This document shows, piece after piece, positions 35,649 through 44,540 of a DNA stretch of 64,000 nt (the stretch's first letter is position 1; every line of letters starts with the position of its first letter). This DNA is from JBCCGR01 sp039029195 (GTDB lineage: Bacteria > Pseudomonadota > Alphaproteobacteria > Rhizobiales > Rhizobiaceae), in NCBI GenBank assembly GCA_039029195.1, contig JBCCGR010000003.1, forward strand, positions 62,001 through 126,000, in the 5' to 3' direction. The translations under genes were made by a program, and so were the position numbers. Under the pieces are notes generated by a model that did not search any database, was not told the origin of the DNA, and saw only the letters and a program-made list of their open reading frames with translations.

Positions 35649-36956
35649 ATGAGCGCCGATACGCTAATCAACTCTATTGAATCAAAAACTGCCCGTATCG
35701 GGATTATCGGGCTGGGATATGTGGGCATTCCGCTGATGATCCGTTTCTCGGAAATCGGGTTTCCGGTTCTGGGCTTTGACGTAAGCACCGAGCGTGTTGA
35801 TCAGCTGAACTCCGGCACCAGCCCGATTGAACATATCAGCGGCGATGCCATCAAGGCGGCAGCAGGTCAGGGGTTTGAAGCCACGACCGATTACTCCCGC
35901 ATCGATGAAGTCGACACGATCATCATCTGTGTGCCCACGCCGCTCAACCGGTACCGCGAGCCGGATATGTCATTCATCGTGGCAACCATGGACAGCCTGG
36001 TTCCGCACATTCGTCAGGACCAGTTGCTGACGCTTGAATCAACGACCTATCCCGGCACCACAGACGAGTTGATCCGCCCCTATATTGAGGGCCGCGGATT
36101 CACCATCGGGTCGGACTTCTTCCTGGCCTATTCGCCGGAGCGCGAAGATCCCGGCAATGCAAATTTCGAAACCCGCACGATCCCCAAAGTGCTCGGCGGT
36201 GTTACCCCGGACTGTACGCGCGTGGCTGCCGCACTTTATGCCACTGCAATCGACAAGGTGGTTCCCGTTTCATCCACAAAAGTGGCAGAGCTCACCAAGC
36301 TTTTGGAGAACATTCACCGTGCGATCAATATCGGCCTTGCCAACGAGATGAAGGTCATCGCCGACAGCATGGACATCGATATCTTCGAGGTCATTGATGC
36401 TGCAGCGACCAAGCCCTTCGGCTTCACACCTTACTATCCAGGCCCGGGCCTAGGCGGGCACTGCATCCCGATCGATCCGTTCTATCTGACCTGGAAGGCG
36501 CGCGAATACGGTATCCACACCCGGTTCATCGAACTGGCCGGTGAGATCAATTCCGGCATGCCTGAATGGGTCTATGAAAAAGTTGCCCAGGCTCTCAATG
36601 AGCGGGAAAAACCCGTCAAGGGAAGCCGCATTCTTGCTCTTGGGATCGCCTACAAACCGGACGTTGATGACATGCGGGAATCACCATCCGTGTTTGTGAT
36701 GGAGCAATTGCGAGACCACGGCGCGGTGCTTGATTATTCGGATCCACATGTTGCCGAGTTTCCGGAGATGCGCGAACACCATTTCGATCTCAAATCTGTT
36801 GATCTGACCCCGGATGTGATTGCATCCTATGACTGCGTTGTGGTTCTGACACACCACAAGAGATTTGATTACGACATGATTCTCGACAATGCGCAGCTCG
36901 TGATCGACACGCGCGGCGTCTATCGCGAACCCCACGACAAAGTGGTGAAGGCTTAA
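35649..36956 (+). CDS. wbpA: UDP-N-acetyl-D-glucosamine 6-dehydrogenase (WbpA-like)
   Basis: A 435-aa nucleotide-sugar dehydrogenase that oxidises C6 of UDP-GlcNAc to the uronic acid with two NAD+. The Rossmann start IGIIGLGYVGIPLMIRFSEIG, YSPEREDPGN, and catalytic Cys272 in GGHCIPIDPFYLTWKA place it in the WbpA/TviB branch; UDP-glucose dehydrogenases lack this IPIDPFYL pattern. UDP-ManNAc or UDP-GalNAc could be alternative substrates. The WbpB- and WbpE-like genes directly after support the 2,3-diamino-uronic acid route to cell-surface polysaccharide. Confidence 0.88.
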   Translation: MSADTLINSIESKTARIGIIGLGYVGIPLMIRFSEIGFPVLGFDVSTERVDQLNSGTSPIEHISGDAIKAAAGQGFEATTDYSRIDEVDTIIICVPTPLNRYREPDMSFIVATMDSLVPHIRQDQLLTLESTTYPGTTDELIRPYIEGRGFTIGSDFFLAYSPEREDPGNANFETRTIPKVLGGVTPDCTRVAAALYATAIDKVVPVSSTKVAELTKLLENIHRAINIGLANEMKVIADSMDIDIFEVIDAAATKPFGFTPYYPGPGLGGHCIPIDPFYLTWKAREYGIHTRFIELAGEINSGMPEWVYEKVAQALNEREKPVKGSRILALGIAYKPDVDDMRESPSVFVMEQLRDHGAVLDYSDPHVAEFPEMREHHFDLKSVDLTPDVIASYDCVVVLTHHKRFDYDMILDNAQLVIDTRGVYREPHDKVVKA

Positions 36957-36960
36957 AGAT

Positions 36961-37995
36961 ATGAACTCCCCGGCAAATGGCTCCGTGCGTGTTGCCCAGG
37001 TTGGCTGCGGCTACTGGGGCAAAAATCTCGTACGAAATTTCTCCGAGATCGGCGCACTGGAAGCCGTCAGCGATCTTGATCCGGAAACCACCGAGCGATT
37101 TGCCAGTCAGTACTCCGTTCGAGGCATGACATTTGCCGATGTTATGTCGGAGCCGACCATTGATGCCGTTGCCTTTGCAACACCTGCGCCCTTACATGCA
37201 TCGCAGGCACGCCTTGCCATGGAAAATGGCAAGCATGTGTTTCTCGAGAAACCTCTCGCGCTGACAACCGAAGACGCGCTTGAACTCAAGAGCGTGATTG
37301 CCGAAACCGGTCGCACCCTGATGGTCGGGCATCTGCTGCAATATCATCCGATTTTCGCGCATCTTCGCACGATGGTTCAAAACGGTGATCTTGGAGACGT
37401 TGAGTATGTCTATTCCAACCGCCTGAGCCTCGGCAAAGTGCGCATTGAGGAAAATGTGCTCTGGTCCTTTGCACCGCATGATCTTTCAATGATCCTGTCA
37501 CTTGTTGGCGAAAAGCCAAACAAGGTGCGCGCGCAGGGCCATTCCATGCAGACCGATGGCATTGAAGATTATGTGCTCGTGACCCTCGGCTTTGAAAATG
37601 GTGCCAAGGGGCATGTGCAGGTTTCGTGGAACCATCCGTTCAAAGAACAGCGTCTCACCGTCATTGGCTCGAAAGCCATGGCGGTTTTTGAAGACAGCTT
37701 GACCGAGTGGGGATCAAAGCTTGCCATCTATCGGCATACATTCGAGCGGACGAACGGTGTTCCCGTTCCCAGCAAAGCTGATGCGGAGTATCCGGAAATT
37801 CCGATTGGCGAACCGCTGAAAAACCAGTGCCAGCATTTTGTCGATTCCATCGCCAACGGCACCCGCCCACGCACCGATGTGGACGAAGGCCTCGCTGTGC
37901 TTCAGGTTCTGGAGCAGGCTGAATTTGATCTTGCCAAGGCGCGCGGCAGCATCGACCCGGAAACTCCCTATCAATTCCCAGGACAAACGGCGTAA
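36961..37995 (+). CDS. wbpB: Gfo/Idh/MocA oxidoreductase, WbpB-like 3-dehydrogenase
   Basis: A 344-aa NAD-dependent oxidoreductase with an N-terminal Rossmann fold (AQVGCGYWGKNLVRNF) and the catalytic EKP motif in VFLEKPLALT. The role is inferred from position: oxidation of C3 of UDP-GlcNAc-uronic acid to the 3-keto sugar, as WbpB does in Pseudomonas aeruginosa. In that pathway the NADH is recycled by coupled 2-oxoglutarate reduction. It starts 4 bp after the dehydrogenase gene and ends 4 bp before the aminotransferase gene. Confidence 0.82.
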   Translation: MNSPANGSVRVAQVGCGYWGKNLVRNFSEIGALEAVSDLDPETTERFASQYSVRGMTFADVMSEPTIDAVAFATPAPLHASQARLAMENGKHVFLEKPLALTTEDALELKSVIAETGRTLMVGHLLQYHPIFAHLRTMVQNGDLGDVEYVYSNRLSLGKVRIEENVLWSFAPHDLSMILSLVGEKPNKVRAQGHSMQTDGIEDYVLVTLGFENGAKGHVQVSWNHPFKEQRLTVIGSKAMAVFEDSLTEWGSKLAIYRHTFERTNGVPVPSKADAEYPEIPIGEPLKNQCQHFVDSIANGTRPRTDVDEGLAVLQVLEQAEFDLAKARGSIDPETPYQFPGQTA

Positions 37996-37999
37996 ACCC

Positions 38000-39136
38000 A
38001 TGACCGACAATATTGCATTCATCGACCTCGCAGCTCAGCAGAAACATCTCAAGGCCGATATTGATGAGGCCATCGCGACGGTTCTCGCCCATGGAAAATA
38101 CATCATGGGACCGGAAGTCGCTCAGTTTGAGCAGGAAGCCGCTGCTTTTTGCGGTGCGAAGCATGGCATTGGCTGCGCCAACGGTACAGATGCACTGCAG
38201 CTTGCTCTGATGGCGCTGAATGTGGGTCCAGGGGACGCGGTTTTTGTCCCAAGCTTCACGTTTGCTTCTACAGCGGAAGTCGTGCCGAGCCTCGGTGCCA
38301 CGCCGTTCTTTGTCGATTGCCAAGACGACACATTCAATATCGACCCGGAAAATCTGAAAGTGGCCATTGCTGACGCAAAGGCAGCCGGGTTGAACCCAGC
38401 TGTGGTTATTCCGGTCGATCTGTTCGGTCTTCCGGCCGACTATGATGCGATTGAGGCCATTTCTGCCGAAAATGGTATGAAGATCATTTGCGACAGCGCT
38501 CAAGGATTTGGTGCAACATATAAGGGCCGCATCACGGGTTCGATTGGTGATCTCACCACAACTTCGTTTTTCCCTGCTAAACCGCTCGGTTGTTACGGCG
38601 ATGGCGGTGCGATCTTCACCAATGATGATGATCTTGCCGCGATGATCCGCTCCCTGCGCGTGCACGGCAAAGGCACTGACAAATATGACAATGTGCGCAT
38701 TGGCATGAACAGTCGCCTCGACACGTTACAGGCCGCAATCCTGCGTCCGAAGCTGGCGGCCTATGCCGAGGAGATTGAAGCGCGCAACCGGATCGCCAGC
38801 CGCTACAATTCCGGCCTGGCAGGTCTGAAGCTGACGACACCCCACACACCAAATGAGTGCCGGTCGGTCTGGGCCCAGTACACAGTCAAACTTGAGGACG
38901 GGCTGACACAGGCCGACATGCAGGCTGCATTGAAGGAAAAGGGTGTACCATCAGTGGTTTATTACCCACTCCCGCTGCACCAGCAGACGGCATATGCGGA
39001 TTGCCCATCGGTTTCCACCGGGCTTCCCAACTCTGAAAGCCTGTCCAAGCGTGTGCTCAGCCTGCCGATGCATCCTTACATGGATGAAGCGACGCAGGAC
39101 CGTGTGATCGAGGCCGTTCGCTCAGCCGCAGCCTGA
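38000..39136 (+). CDS. wbpE: DegT/DnrJ/EryC1 aminotransferase, WbpE-like
   Basis: A 378-aa PLP-dependent sugar aminotransferase. The N-terminus FIDLAAQQKHLKADIDEAI, the PSFTFASTAEVV region, the PLP-lysine in FFPAKPLGCYGDGGAIFTND, and RMNSRLDTLQAAIL-like (here IGMNSRLDTLQAAIL) are characteristic. By analogy with WbpE it would aminate the 3-keto sugar from the WbpB-like enzyme with glutamate, giving UDP-GlcNAc3NA. The acetyltransferase (WbpD) and epimerase (WbpI) are absent here, so the sugar may stay un-acetylated or the genes lie elsewhere. Confidence 0.85.
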   Translation: MTDNIAFIDLAAQQKHLKADIDEAIATVLAHGKYIMGPEVAQFEQEAAAFCGAKHGIGCANGTDALQLALMALNVGPGDAVFVPSFTFASTAEVVPSLGATPFFVDCQDDTFNIDPENLKVAIADAKAAGLNPAVVIPVDLFGLPADYDAIEAISAENGMKIICDSAQGFGATYKGRITGSIGDLTTTSFFPAKPLGCYGDGGAIFTNDDDLAAMIRSLRVHGKGTDKYDNVRIGMNSRLDTLQAAILRPKLAAYAEEIEARNRIASRYNSGLAGLKLTTPHTPNECRSVWAQYTVKLEDGLTQADMQAALKEKGVPSVVYYPLPLHQQTAYADCPSVSTGLPNSESLSKRVLSLPMHPYMDEATQDRVIEAVRSAAA

Positions 39137-39250
39137 ACTCCGTCGGCTGATCACGCAGGGATCCGGTTTGGTCAATCACTTGTGAAACGGTTCTGATTGT
39201 GAGCCGTCTTTAAGGCTTCCTTAAGGTTACCCATCTCAAACTTCTCATCG

Positions 39251-39272
39251 ACCGGGCTTTGCCGAGCCCGGT
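39251..39272 (+). terminator. hairpin after the sugar-nucleotide operon
   Basis: accgggct pairs perfectly with agcccggt around a six-base loop, 114 bp after the aminotransferase stop. No T-run follows, so it is terminator-like rather than a clear intrinsic terminator. Confidence 0.4.
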
Positions 39273-39310
39273 TGCGACAACGAGAAGTGCGATTGGCGTG
39301 AAGGAAACCA

Positions 39311-39335
39311 CTCCTTGCACCTGTGCGCACAGGAG
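39311..39335 (+). promoter_or_regulatory. hairpin that can hide the ribosome site of a small ORF
   Basis: ctcct (39311-39315) is the exact complement of the Shine-Dalgarno sequence aggag (39331-39335). An alternative fold, cctgtg with cacagg (39320-39333), also covers it. Either would limit translation of the 22-codon frame starting at 39344. Whether this happens in RNA is not known. Confidence 0.35.
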
Positions 39336-39343
39336 TAAGAAAC

Positions 39344-39412
39344 ATGATGATCTTGTTGATGACGCTTTTGGTTATGGCCGGACTGGTGTCCTATTCCATC
39401 GCATACGGTTGA
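39344..39412 (+). CDS. small hydrophobic peptide, 22 aa
   Basis: A 22-residue frame, MMILLMTLLVMAGLVSYSIA then YG, preceded by AGGAG with an 8-base spacing. It is one hydrophobic helix with no charged residue, long enough to span a membrane. It converges on and overlaps the end of the acyl-CoA carboxylase gene by 22 bp. The strong ribosome site and its possible masking hairpin suggest a real small gene, but there is no homology evidence. It could also be chance. Confidence 0.4.
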   Translation: MMILLMTLLVMAGLVSYSIAYG

Positions 39413-41349
39413 AGCTCCACCAGTACATCGCCGACCGAAGCCTGATCACCGACCGAAACATTGACGCCGGTCACCTGTGCGTCGGTCGCAGCCATGAGTG
39501 CGTTTTCCATCTTCATTGCTTCAAGCACGATCACGACCTGATCCTTTTGAACGTGATCGCCCTTTGAGACCCTGATTTCCCGCACAAGACCCGCAACAGG
39601 CGCTGCAATTCGCCCGGGATCACTGGCGTCGCCGGAACCGGCAAGCAAATCCGGCTCTTCAAACCGCCATGTATGACCCTGGTGCAAGAACCAGATTTCG
39701 TTGCCGGGATCGCAATAGCGCACCGTTTGCGTCACACCATCAAGTTCCAAGTGAACAGATCTGTCGCCAACACCCAGCATTTTGATGTCGATGCGATCAT
39801 CACCCACCTGGATTGCGGCAAGCCCGCTGCCCTCAAACACTCCGCGGACGGTGTGGTCCTGCCCATCGCAACTCAAATCCAAGGGATATTCTGCTGCGCC
39901 GGTCGAGCGGAACCAGTCACTGCCGTTCTTATGAAGAGCGATGGCTGCGGCCACAGCGATCGAGCGGGAGCTGGCCTCGGGCTTCGTCAGGCTGGGATGT
40001 CCCTCTTCAATCCACTGGTCAATCAGATCGGTCGTTACCGCTCCATTCAGAAATGGCTCTGACAACAGTAGGCTGCGCAGAAAATCAGCGTTGTTGGTGA
40101 CACCATAAAGTGGATTTTCATCCAGCGCCTTCACAAGCGCTGCAATCGCCTGATCGCGTGTTTTGCCATGGGTGATGATCTTGGCGACCATCGGGTCGTA
40201 AAACGGAGTGACTTCATCCCCTTCTTCAATGCCGGCATCAATTCTGACAGAAGGTGTTTCTGTCGGTTCCCAGCGCGCAATCCGCCCGGTTTGTGGCTGA
40301 AATCCGTTGGTCGGATCCTCCGCATAAAGCCGCACTTCGATGGCATGACCATCAAGGGCAATGTGATCCTGAGAGGCCGGCAAGGGGTTCCCCGCTGCCA
40401 CACTTAACTGCCACTCCACCAGATCATGGCCGGTGATGCATTCGGTGACCGGGTGCTCCACCTGAAGCCGGGTGTTCATTTCAAGAAAATAATATCCGCC
40501 ATCCTGATCAACGATGAACTCAACCGTTCCGGCGCCCACATAGTCGACGGCTCGCGCGGCAGCGACCGCGCTTTGTCCAAGCCGCTCGCGCAGATCCGGC
40601 GAAACAAACGGTGATGGCGCTTCCTCAATCACCTTTTGATGGCGGCGCTGGGCGGAACAGTCACGTTCGCCCAGATGAATGATATTTCCATGAGTATCGC
40701 CAAACACCTGTACTTCGATGTGGCGCCCACCGGTGATCAGCTTCTCCAGAAGGACGGCACCATCGCCGAATGCATTCTGGGCCTCACGCCGCGCCGATTG
40801 CAAGCTTTCAGCAAAATCCAGTTCTACATCGACCCGGCGCATGCCACGACCACCGCCGCCCGCTGCGGCTTTAATCAGCAAGGGAAAACCGATGTCTTTA
40901 GCCGCTTTCGCAAGCACGTCGTCGCTCATGTCGCCAGATTCCAGACCCGGCACCACCGGCACGCTTGCGTCCCGCATCAGTGCCTTGGCCTGCGCCTTGT
41001 CACCCATGGCTGCGATGGCCTTCACCGGTGGCCCGACAAAAATCAGCCCCGCATCGCTGCAGGCCTGCGCAAACGCTGCATTCTCCGACAGAAAACCATA
41101 CCCAGGATGGATCGCATCTGCCCCGGTGGCCTTTGCAGCGGCAATAATTGCCTCGCCATTGAGATAGGATTGCGAGGCCATTGATCCGCCGATGTGCACC
41201 GCCTCGTCGGCCTGTTTCACGTGAAGGGCAGATCGGTCAGCATCGCTATAGACCGCGACCGTAGCAATGCCCATCCTGTGAGCCGTTGCCATCACCCGGC
41301 AAGCGATTTCGCCGCGATTTGCGATCAGAAGTTTGGAAATTCTGCTCAC
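39391..41349 (-). CDS. acyl-CoA carboxylase, biotin-containing alpha subunit (MCC/GCC type)
   Basis: A 652-aa fusion of biotin carboxylase and biotin carrier domains. Motifs: KLLIANRGEIACRV at the start, ATP-binding AAAGGGGRGMRRV, FLEMNTRLQVEHPVTE, and the biotin-lysine motif VLEAMKMEN near the end. With the beta subunit at 42540-44156 it forms a carboxylase of the methylcrotonyl-, geranyl- or propionyl-CoA group; the size and gene layout fit the first two. I chose GTG 41349, since the fold begins four codons later; a TTG at 41361 is also possible. It starts 12 bp after the dehydrogenase stop. Confidence 0.88.
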   Translation of the reverse strand: MSRISKLLIANRGEIACRVMATAHRMGIATVAVYSDADRSALHVKQADEAVHIGGSMASQSYLNGEAIIAAAKATGADAIHPGYGFLSENAAFAQACSDAGLIFVGPPVKAIAAMGDKAQAKALMRDASVPVVPGLESGDMSDDVLAKAAKDIGFPLLIKAAAGGGGRGMRRVDVELDFAESLQSARREAQNAFGDGAVLLEKLITGGRHIEVQVFGDTHGNIIHLGERDCSAQRRHQKVIEEAPSPFVSPDLRERLGQSAVAAARAVDYVGAGTVEFIVDQDGGYYFLEMNTRLQVEHPVTECITGHDLVEWQLSVAAGNPLPASQDHIALDGHAIEVRLYAEDPTNGFQPQTGRIARWEPTETPSVRIDAGIEEGDEVTPFYDPMVAKIITHGKTRDQAIAALVKALDENPLYGVTNNADFLRSLLLSEPFLNGAVTTDLIDQWIEEGHPSLTKPEASSRSIAVAAAIALHKNGSDWFRSTGAAEYPLDLSCDGQDHTVRGVFEGSGLAAIQVGDDRIDIKMLGVGDRSVHLELDGVTQTVRYCDPGNEIWFLHQGHTWRFEEPDLLAGSGDASDPGRIAAPVAGLVREIRVSKGDHVQKDQVVIVLEAMKMENALMAATDAQVTGVNVSVGDQASVGDVLVELQPYAME

Positions 41350-41361
41350 TTGATGTCCCAA

Positions 41362-42519
41362 TCAGCGGTTTGAGGTACCGGGAAGCGTGCCTTCGAGCTT
41401 GCAGATAATGCCAAGCATGATTTCATCTGCACCGCCGCCAATTGAGGCCAGCCGTCCGTCGCGGAAGCTGCGGGAAATGGGGTTGTCCCACGTGAAACCC
41501 ATGCCACCCCAATATTGCAGGCAGGAATCCGCCACTTCACGCATCAGCCGTCCGGTCTTCAGTTTCGCCATGGATGCCATTTTGGTCACGTCGCGACCGG
41601 CCACATATTGTTCGACCGCATCCCAGGAAAGCGAGCGCAGGGCCTGAACTTCCGTGCGCAATTCGGCCAGTCGAAAATGAACAACCTGATTGTTGAGGAT
41701 CGGATTGCCGAAGGTGGATCGCTCGCTTGTATACTCGATGGTCAGATCAATCAGTCTGTCCAGCGCCTTCAGCGAATTCATTGCCGCCCACAGCCGTTCT
41801 TCCTGAAATTGCAGCATCTGCATCATGAAGCCGTGACCTTCTTGACCGATCAGATTGCGCTGGGGCACGCGCACATCGTCAAAGAACAGTTGCGCGGTGT
41901 CCGACGAGTTCATGCCGATTTTTTTGATCTTCTGTCGCTCGATGCCGGGGGAATCCATCGGCACCATGATCAGCGATTTGTTGGCGTGAACTTTCCCTTC
42001 CGACGTGTTTGCCAGCAGACAGCACCAGTCGGCCTTCATGCCGTTGGTGATCCACATCTTGGTGCCGGAGATCACATAGTCATCGCCGTCCTTGCGCGCC
42101 GTTGTCTTGACCGCCGCCACATCGGAGCCACCGCCGGGCTCAGAAACGCCGATACATCCCACCACATCCCCTGCAATGGCAGGCGCAAGGAATGTCTCTT
42201 TCACATGGTCTGACCCAAAGCGGTTGAGGGCCGGTGTGCACATATCCGTCTGCACGCCGATTGCCATTGGAACGCCGCCGCAACTGACGAGGCCCAGTTC
42301 CTCGGCCATCACCATCGAATAGGAAAAATCGAGCCCCAGCCCACCATGGGCGGTGTCGTATTTGATGCCAAGCAGCCCGAGATCACCCAGTTTCTTGAAC
42401 AGGTCGTGGGAAGGAAATTGTTCCGCTTCTTCCCACTCGTCCACATGTGGGTTGATTTCCGTGTCGACAAAACGGGCAACCGTCTTGCGCAATTCCTCAT
42501 GTTCAGGCGTAAACAGCAT
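41362..42519 (-). CDS. acyl-CoA dehydrogenase (AtuD/isovaleryl-type)
   Basis: A 385-aa FAD enzyme that introduces a 2,3 double bond in an acyl-CoA. Typical blocks are CIGVSEPGGGSDVAAVKTTA, MWITNG, FQEERLWAAMNSL and QYWGGMGFTWDNPISR. It lies between the two carboxylase subunit genes. The GGVPMAIGVQTDMCTPAL stretch reminds me of AtuD, the citronellyl-CoA dehydrogenase of acyclic terpene degradation, rather than of isovaleryl-CoA dehydrogenase. This is from memory and not checked. Leucine degradation is the alternative. Confidence 0.85.
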   Translation of the reverse strand: MLFTPEHEELRKTVARFVDTEINPHVDEWEEAEQFPSHDLFKKLGDLGLLGIKYDTAHGGLGLDFSYSMVMAEELGLVSCGGVPMAIGVQTDMCTPALNRFGSDHVKETFLAPAIAGDVVGCIGVSEPGGGSDVAAVKTTARKDGDDYVISGTKMWITNGMKADWCCLLANTSEGKVHANKSLIMVPMDSPGIERQKIKKIGMNSSDTAQLFFDDVRVPQRNLIGQEGHGFMMQMLQFQEERLWAAMNSLKALDRLIDLTIEYTSERSTFGNPILNNQVVHFRLAELRTEVQALRSLSWDAVEQYVAGRDVTKMASMAKLKTGRLMREVADSCLQYWGGMGFTWDNPISRSFRDGRLASIGGGADEIMLGIICKLEGTLPGTSNR

Positions 42520-42539
42520 AGTCTTCGCTTTCTAAACGG

Positions 42540-44156
42540 TCACAGTCGTGCCACGCCAAATGCATTGGGCTGCAGTTCGCGTCGGTCCGCTTCTGCGGCA
42601 ATGCTCAGGCACTCGGCCAGAATTTTTCGTGTGTCGCGAGGGTCGATAATGCCATCATCCCAAAGGCGGGCGGTGCCATAGAGCGCCGTTGATTCCACAT
42701 CCATACGCTTGACGATCTCGCCGGACATGCGCGCAAGCATATCCTCATCGATTTTCTGACCCATGCGTTCAAACTTGTTACGGGAAACGATTTCCATCAC
42801 TTTCGCCGCCTGTTCGCCGCCCATGACGGCAGTGCGGGCGGAAGGCCAGGCGAAAATGAACCGTGGATCAAAACCTCTTCCGCACATGCCGTAATTGCCC
42901 GCCCCGAATGATCCGCCGATCACAATTGTGAACTTTGGAACCCGTGCGTTGGCGACGGCCTGGATCATCTTGGATCCATGCTTGATGGCACCGTCATGTT
43001 CGGCTTCCTTGCCCACCATGTAGCCGGTGGTATTCTGCAGGAACACGAGCGGGGTGTTGGACTGATCGCAAAGCTGGATAAACTGTGCCGCTTTCAATGA
43101 TCCGGTGGGCATAATTGGCGCATTGTTGGCGATGATCCCGACCTTCGAGCCGCCAATCGCTGCATAGCCGCACACCGTATCCGGCGAATACTCACCTTTG
43201 AATGGCAAGAAGGCTGAACGGTCGACCAGCCGGGCAATGACCTCATGCATGTCAAAGGGCGTTTTGTCGTCCTCCGGGACAATGCCCATCAGTTCTTCAA
43301 CATCATAGGCCGGTGCATTGTCGGCATTGCAGGAAGCGGCACCCCTTTCATCCCAGTTGAGATGAGCCATCAGTTCGCGGGCCGTGGCAATCGCCTGTCG
43401 ATCGTCTTCGGTTATAAACTCGCCAAGGCCCGTGATGCGACCATGCACGTCCGCCCCACCCAGTTCCTCGTCCGTTGCATCTTCACCGATAGCGGCTTTG
43501 ACCAACGGTGGCCCGGCCAAAAAAATCTTGGAGCGCTCTTTGACAAGGATCACATAGTCGGAAAGGCCCGGAAGGTAGGCCCCACCGGCGGTCGACGATC
43601 CATGCACCACGGAAACCTGAGGGATGCCAGCTGCCGACAGTCTTGCCTGATTGGCAAAGGTGCGCCCGCCTTCGATGAAAATCTCGGCCTGGTACATCAG
43701 GTTTGCGCCACCTGATTCCACAAGATTGATGAGAGGAAGCTTGTTTTGAAGCGCAATTTCCTGAAGGCGCAGGGATTTCTTCAATCCCATAGGCGCAATC
43801 GTACCGCCCCGTATCGCGGAATCACTTGCTGACACCATGCAACGTTTGCCACCGACGGTTCCAATGCCTGCGATGAGCCCGCCACCGCAGATGTTTCTGT
43901 CGCCGTCATCATCATGCATCTTGTAGCCGGCAAGGGTGCACAATTCGATGAAGGGTGTGCCGCGATCCAGCAGCCGTTCCACGCGTTCACGCGGCAAGAT
44001 CTGTCCGCGAGATGCAAACCGCTCCTTTTTGGAGGCCGAATTGGCGCGAACCTTGGCTTCCAGATCACGAACATTGGCCAACCGATCTGACATGGCCGCA
44101 TGGTTGGTTTCATACGCCTGCGAACGCTCCGCAAGTTTCGACTGAAGTACCGGCAT
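42540..44156 (-). CDS. acyl-CoA carboxylase, carboxyltransferase beta subunit
   Basis: A 538-aa crotonase-fold protein that moves the carboxyl group from biotin to an acyl-CoA. Family features are RGQILPRERVERLLD, FIELCTLAGYKM, VESGGANLMYQAE, GGSFGAGNYGMCGRGFDPRF and AVMGGEQAA. The length suits methylcrotonyl-CoA or geranyl-CoA carboxylase beta subunits. It is the first gene of a three-gene minus-strand operon. A perfect palindrome 36 bp upstream of its start is a good operator candidate. Downstream genes for hydratase and lyase are not here. Confidence 0.88.
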   Translation of the reverse strand: MPVLQSKLAERSQAYETNHAAMSDRLANVRDLEAKVRANSASKKERFASRGQILPRERVERLLDRGTPFIELCTLAGYKMHDDDGDRNICGGGLIAGIGTVGGKRCMVSASDSAIRGGTIAPMGLKKSLRLQEIALQNKLPLINLVESGGANLMYQAEIFIEGGRTFANQARLSAAGIPQVSVVHGSSTAGGAYLPGLSDYVILVKERSKIFLAGPPLVKAAIGEDATDEELGGADVHGRITGLGEFITEDDRQAIATARELMAHLNWDERGAASCNADNAPAYDVEELMGIVPEDDKTPFDMHEVIARLVDRSAFLPFKGEYSPDTVCGYAAIGGSKVGIIANNAPIMPTGSLKAAQFIQLCDQSNTPLVFLQNTTGYMVGKEAEHDGAIKHGSKMIQAVANARVPKFTIVIGGSFGAGNYGMCGRGFDPRFIFAWPSARTAVMGGEQAAKVMEIVSRNKFERMGQKIDEDMLARMSGEIVKRMDVESTALYGTARLWDDGIIDPRDTRKILAECLSIAAEADRRELQPNAFGVARL

Positions 44157-44191
44157 TCATCCTCCCGTGATTGGGGGCACCATCTCCAGTT

Positions 44192-44207
44192 TTGACGTTT
44201 ACGTCAA
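44192..44207. promoter_or_regulatory. candidate operator for the carboxylase operon
   Basis: TTGACGTTTACGTCAA, a perfect inverted repeat with 6-bp arms and a 4-bp spacer, 36 bp upstream of the carboxyltransferase start. It resembles sites reported for the MerR-family regulator LiuR of branched-chain amino acid degradation (TTnACGTnnACGTnAA-like). No such regulator gene is in the window. Confidence 0.65.
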
Positions 44208-44390
44208 TGGAAACTGCGCCGGAGATCAATCATTTCGCTATGTTCCTGTTGCAGGGCTGTCATGAATTCGGATGACTTCTCAAACACGGCTGCGCAGACC
44301 ATATGGCCTTTAGTGAAACCGCACGGCTCTGAGGAGCGCCGCGCGCGTGAAACTCAATCCAAAACCAAAAAACCAAGAAAGGATGGTCCC

Positions 44391-44534
44391 ATGTTGGATC
44401 TCGGCAAACGCATTCGCGACTGGAACTCTCGCCGCAGAACAGTGGCAGAACTCAATCGGCTGTCCGCTCACGAGCTGGAAGATATCGGTCTGACCAAGTT
44501 CGACATCGCCGCTTACCGCCGCAACGGCCGATAA
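44391..44534 (+). CDS. DUF1127 small protein
   Basis: A 47-aa, arginine-rich protein with the DUF1127 pattern: RIRDWNSRRRTVAELNRLS then HELEDIGLTKFDIA and a basic tail. I chose ATG 44391, which has AAGGA upstream; the frame opens earlier but without a site. In Agrobacterium, DUF1127 proteins have been linked to phosphate and carbon metabolism and to RNA turnover, but the general role is unclear. It is convergent with sitD, six bases apart, and a GC hairpin begins 10 bases after its stop. Confidence 0.8.
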   Translation: MLDLGKRIRDWNSRRRTVAELNRLSAHELEDIGLTKFDIAAYRRNGR

Positions 44535-44540
44535 TTGACC

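Noticed and set aside
37661..38665. 334-codon open frame on the minus strand
   Set aside because: Antisense across the WbpB-like and WbpE-like genes; composition is that of a shadow frame.
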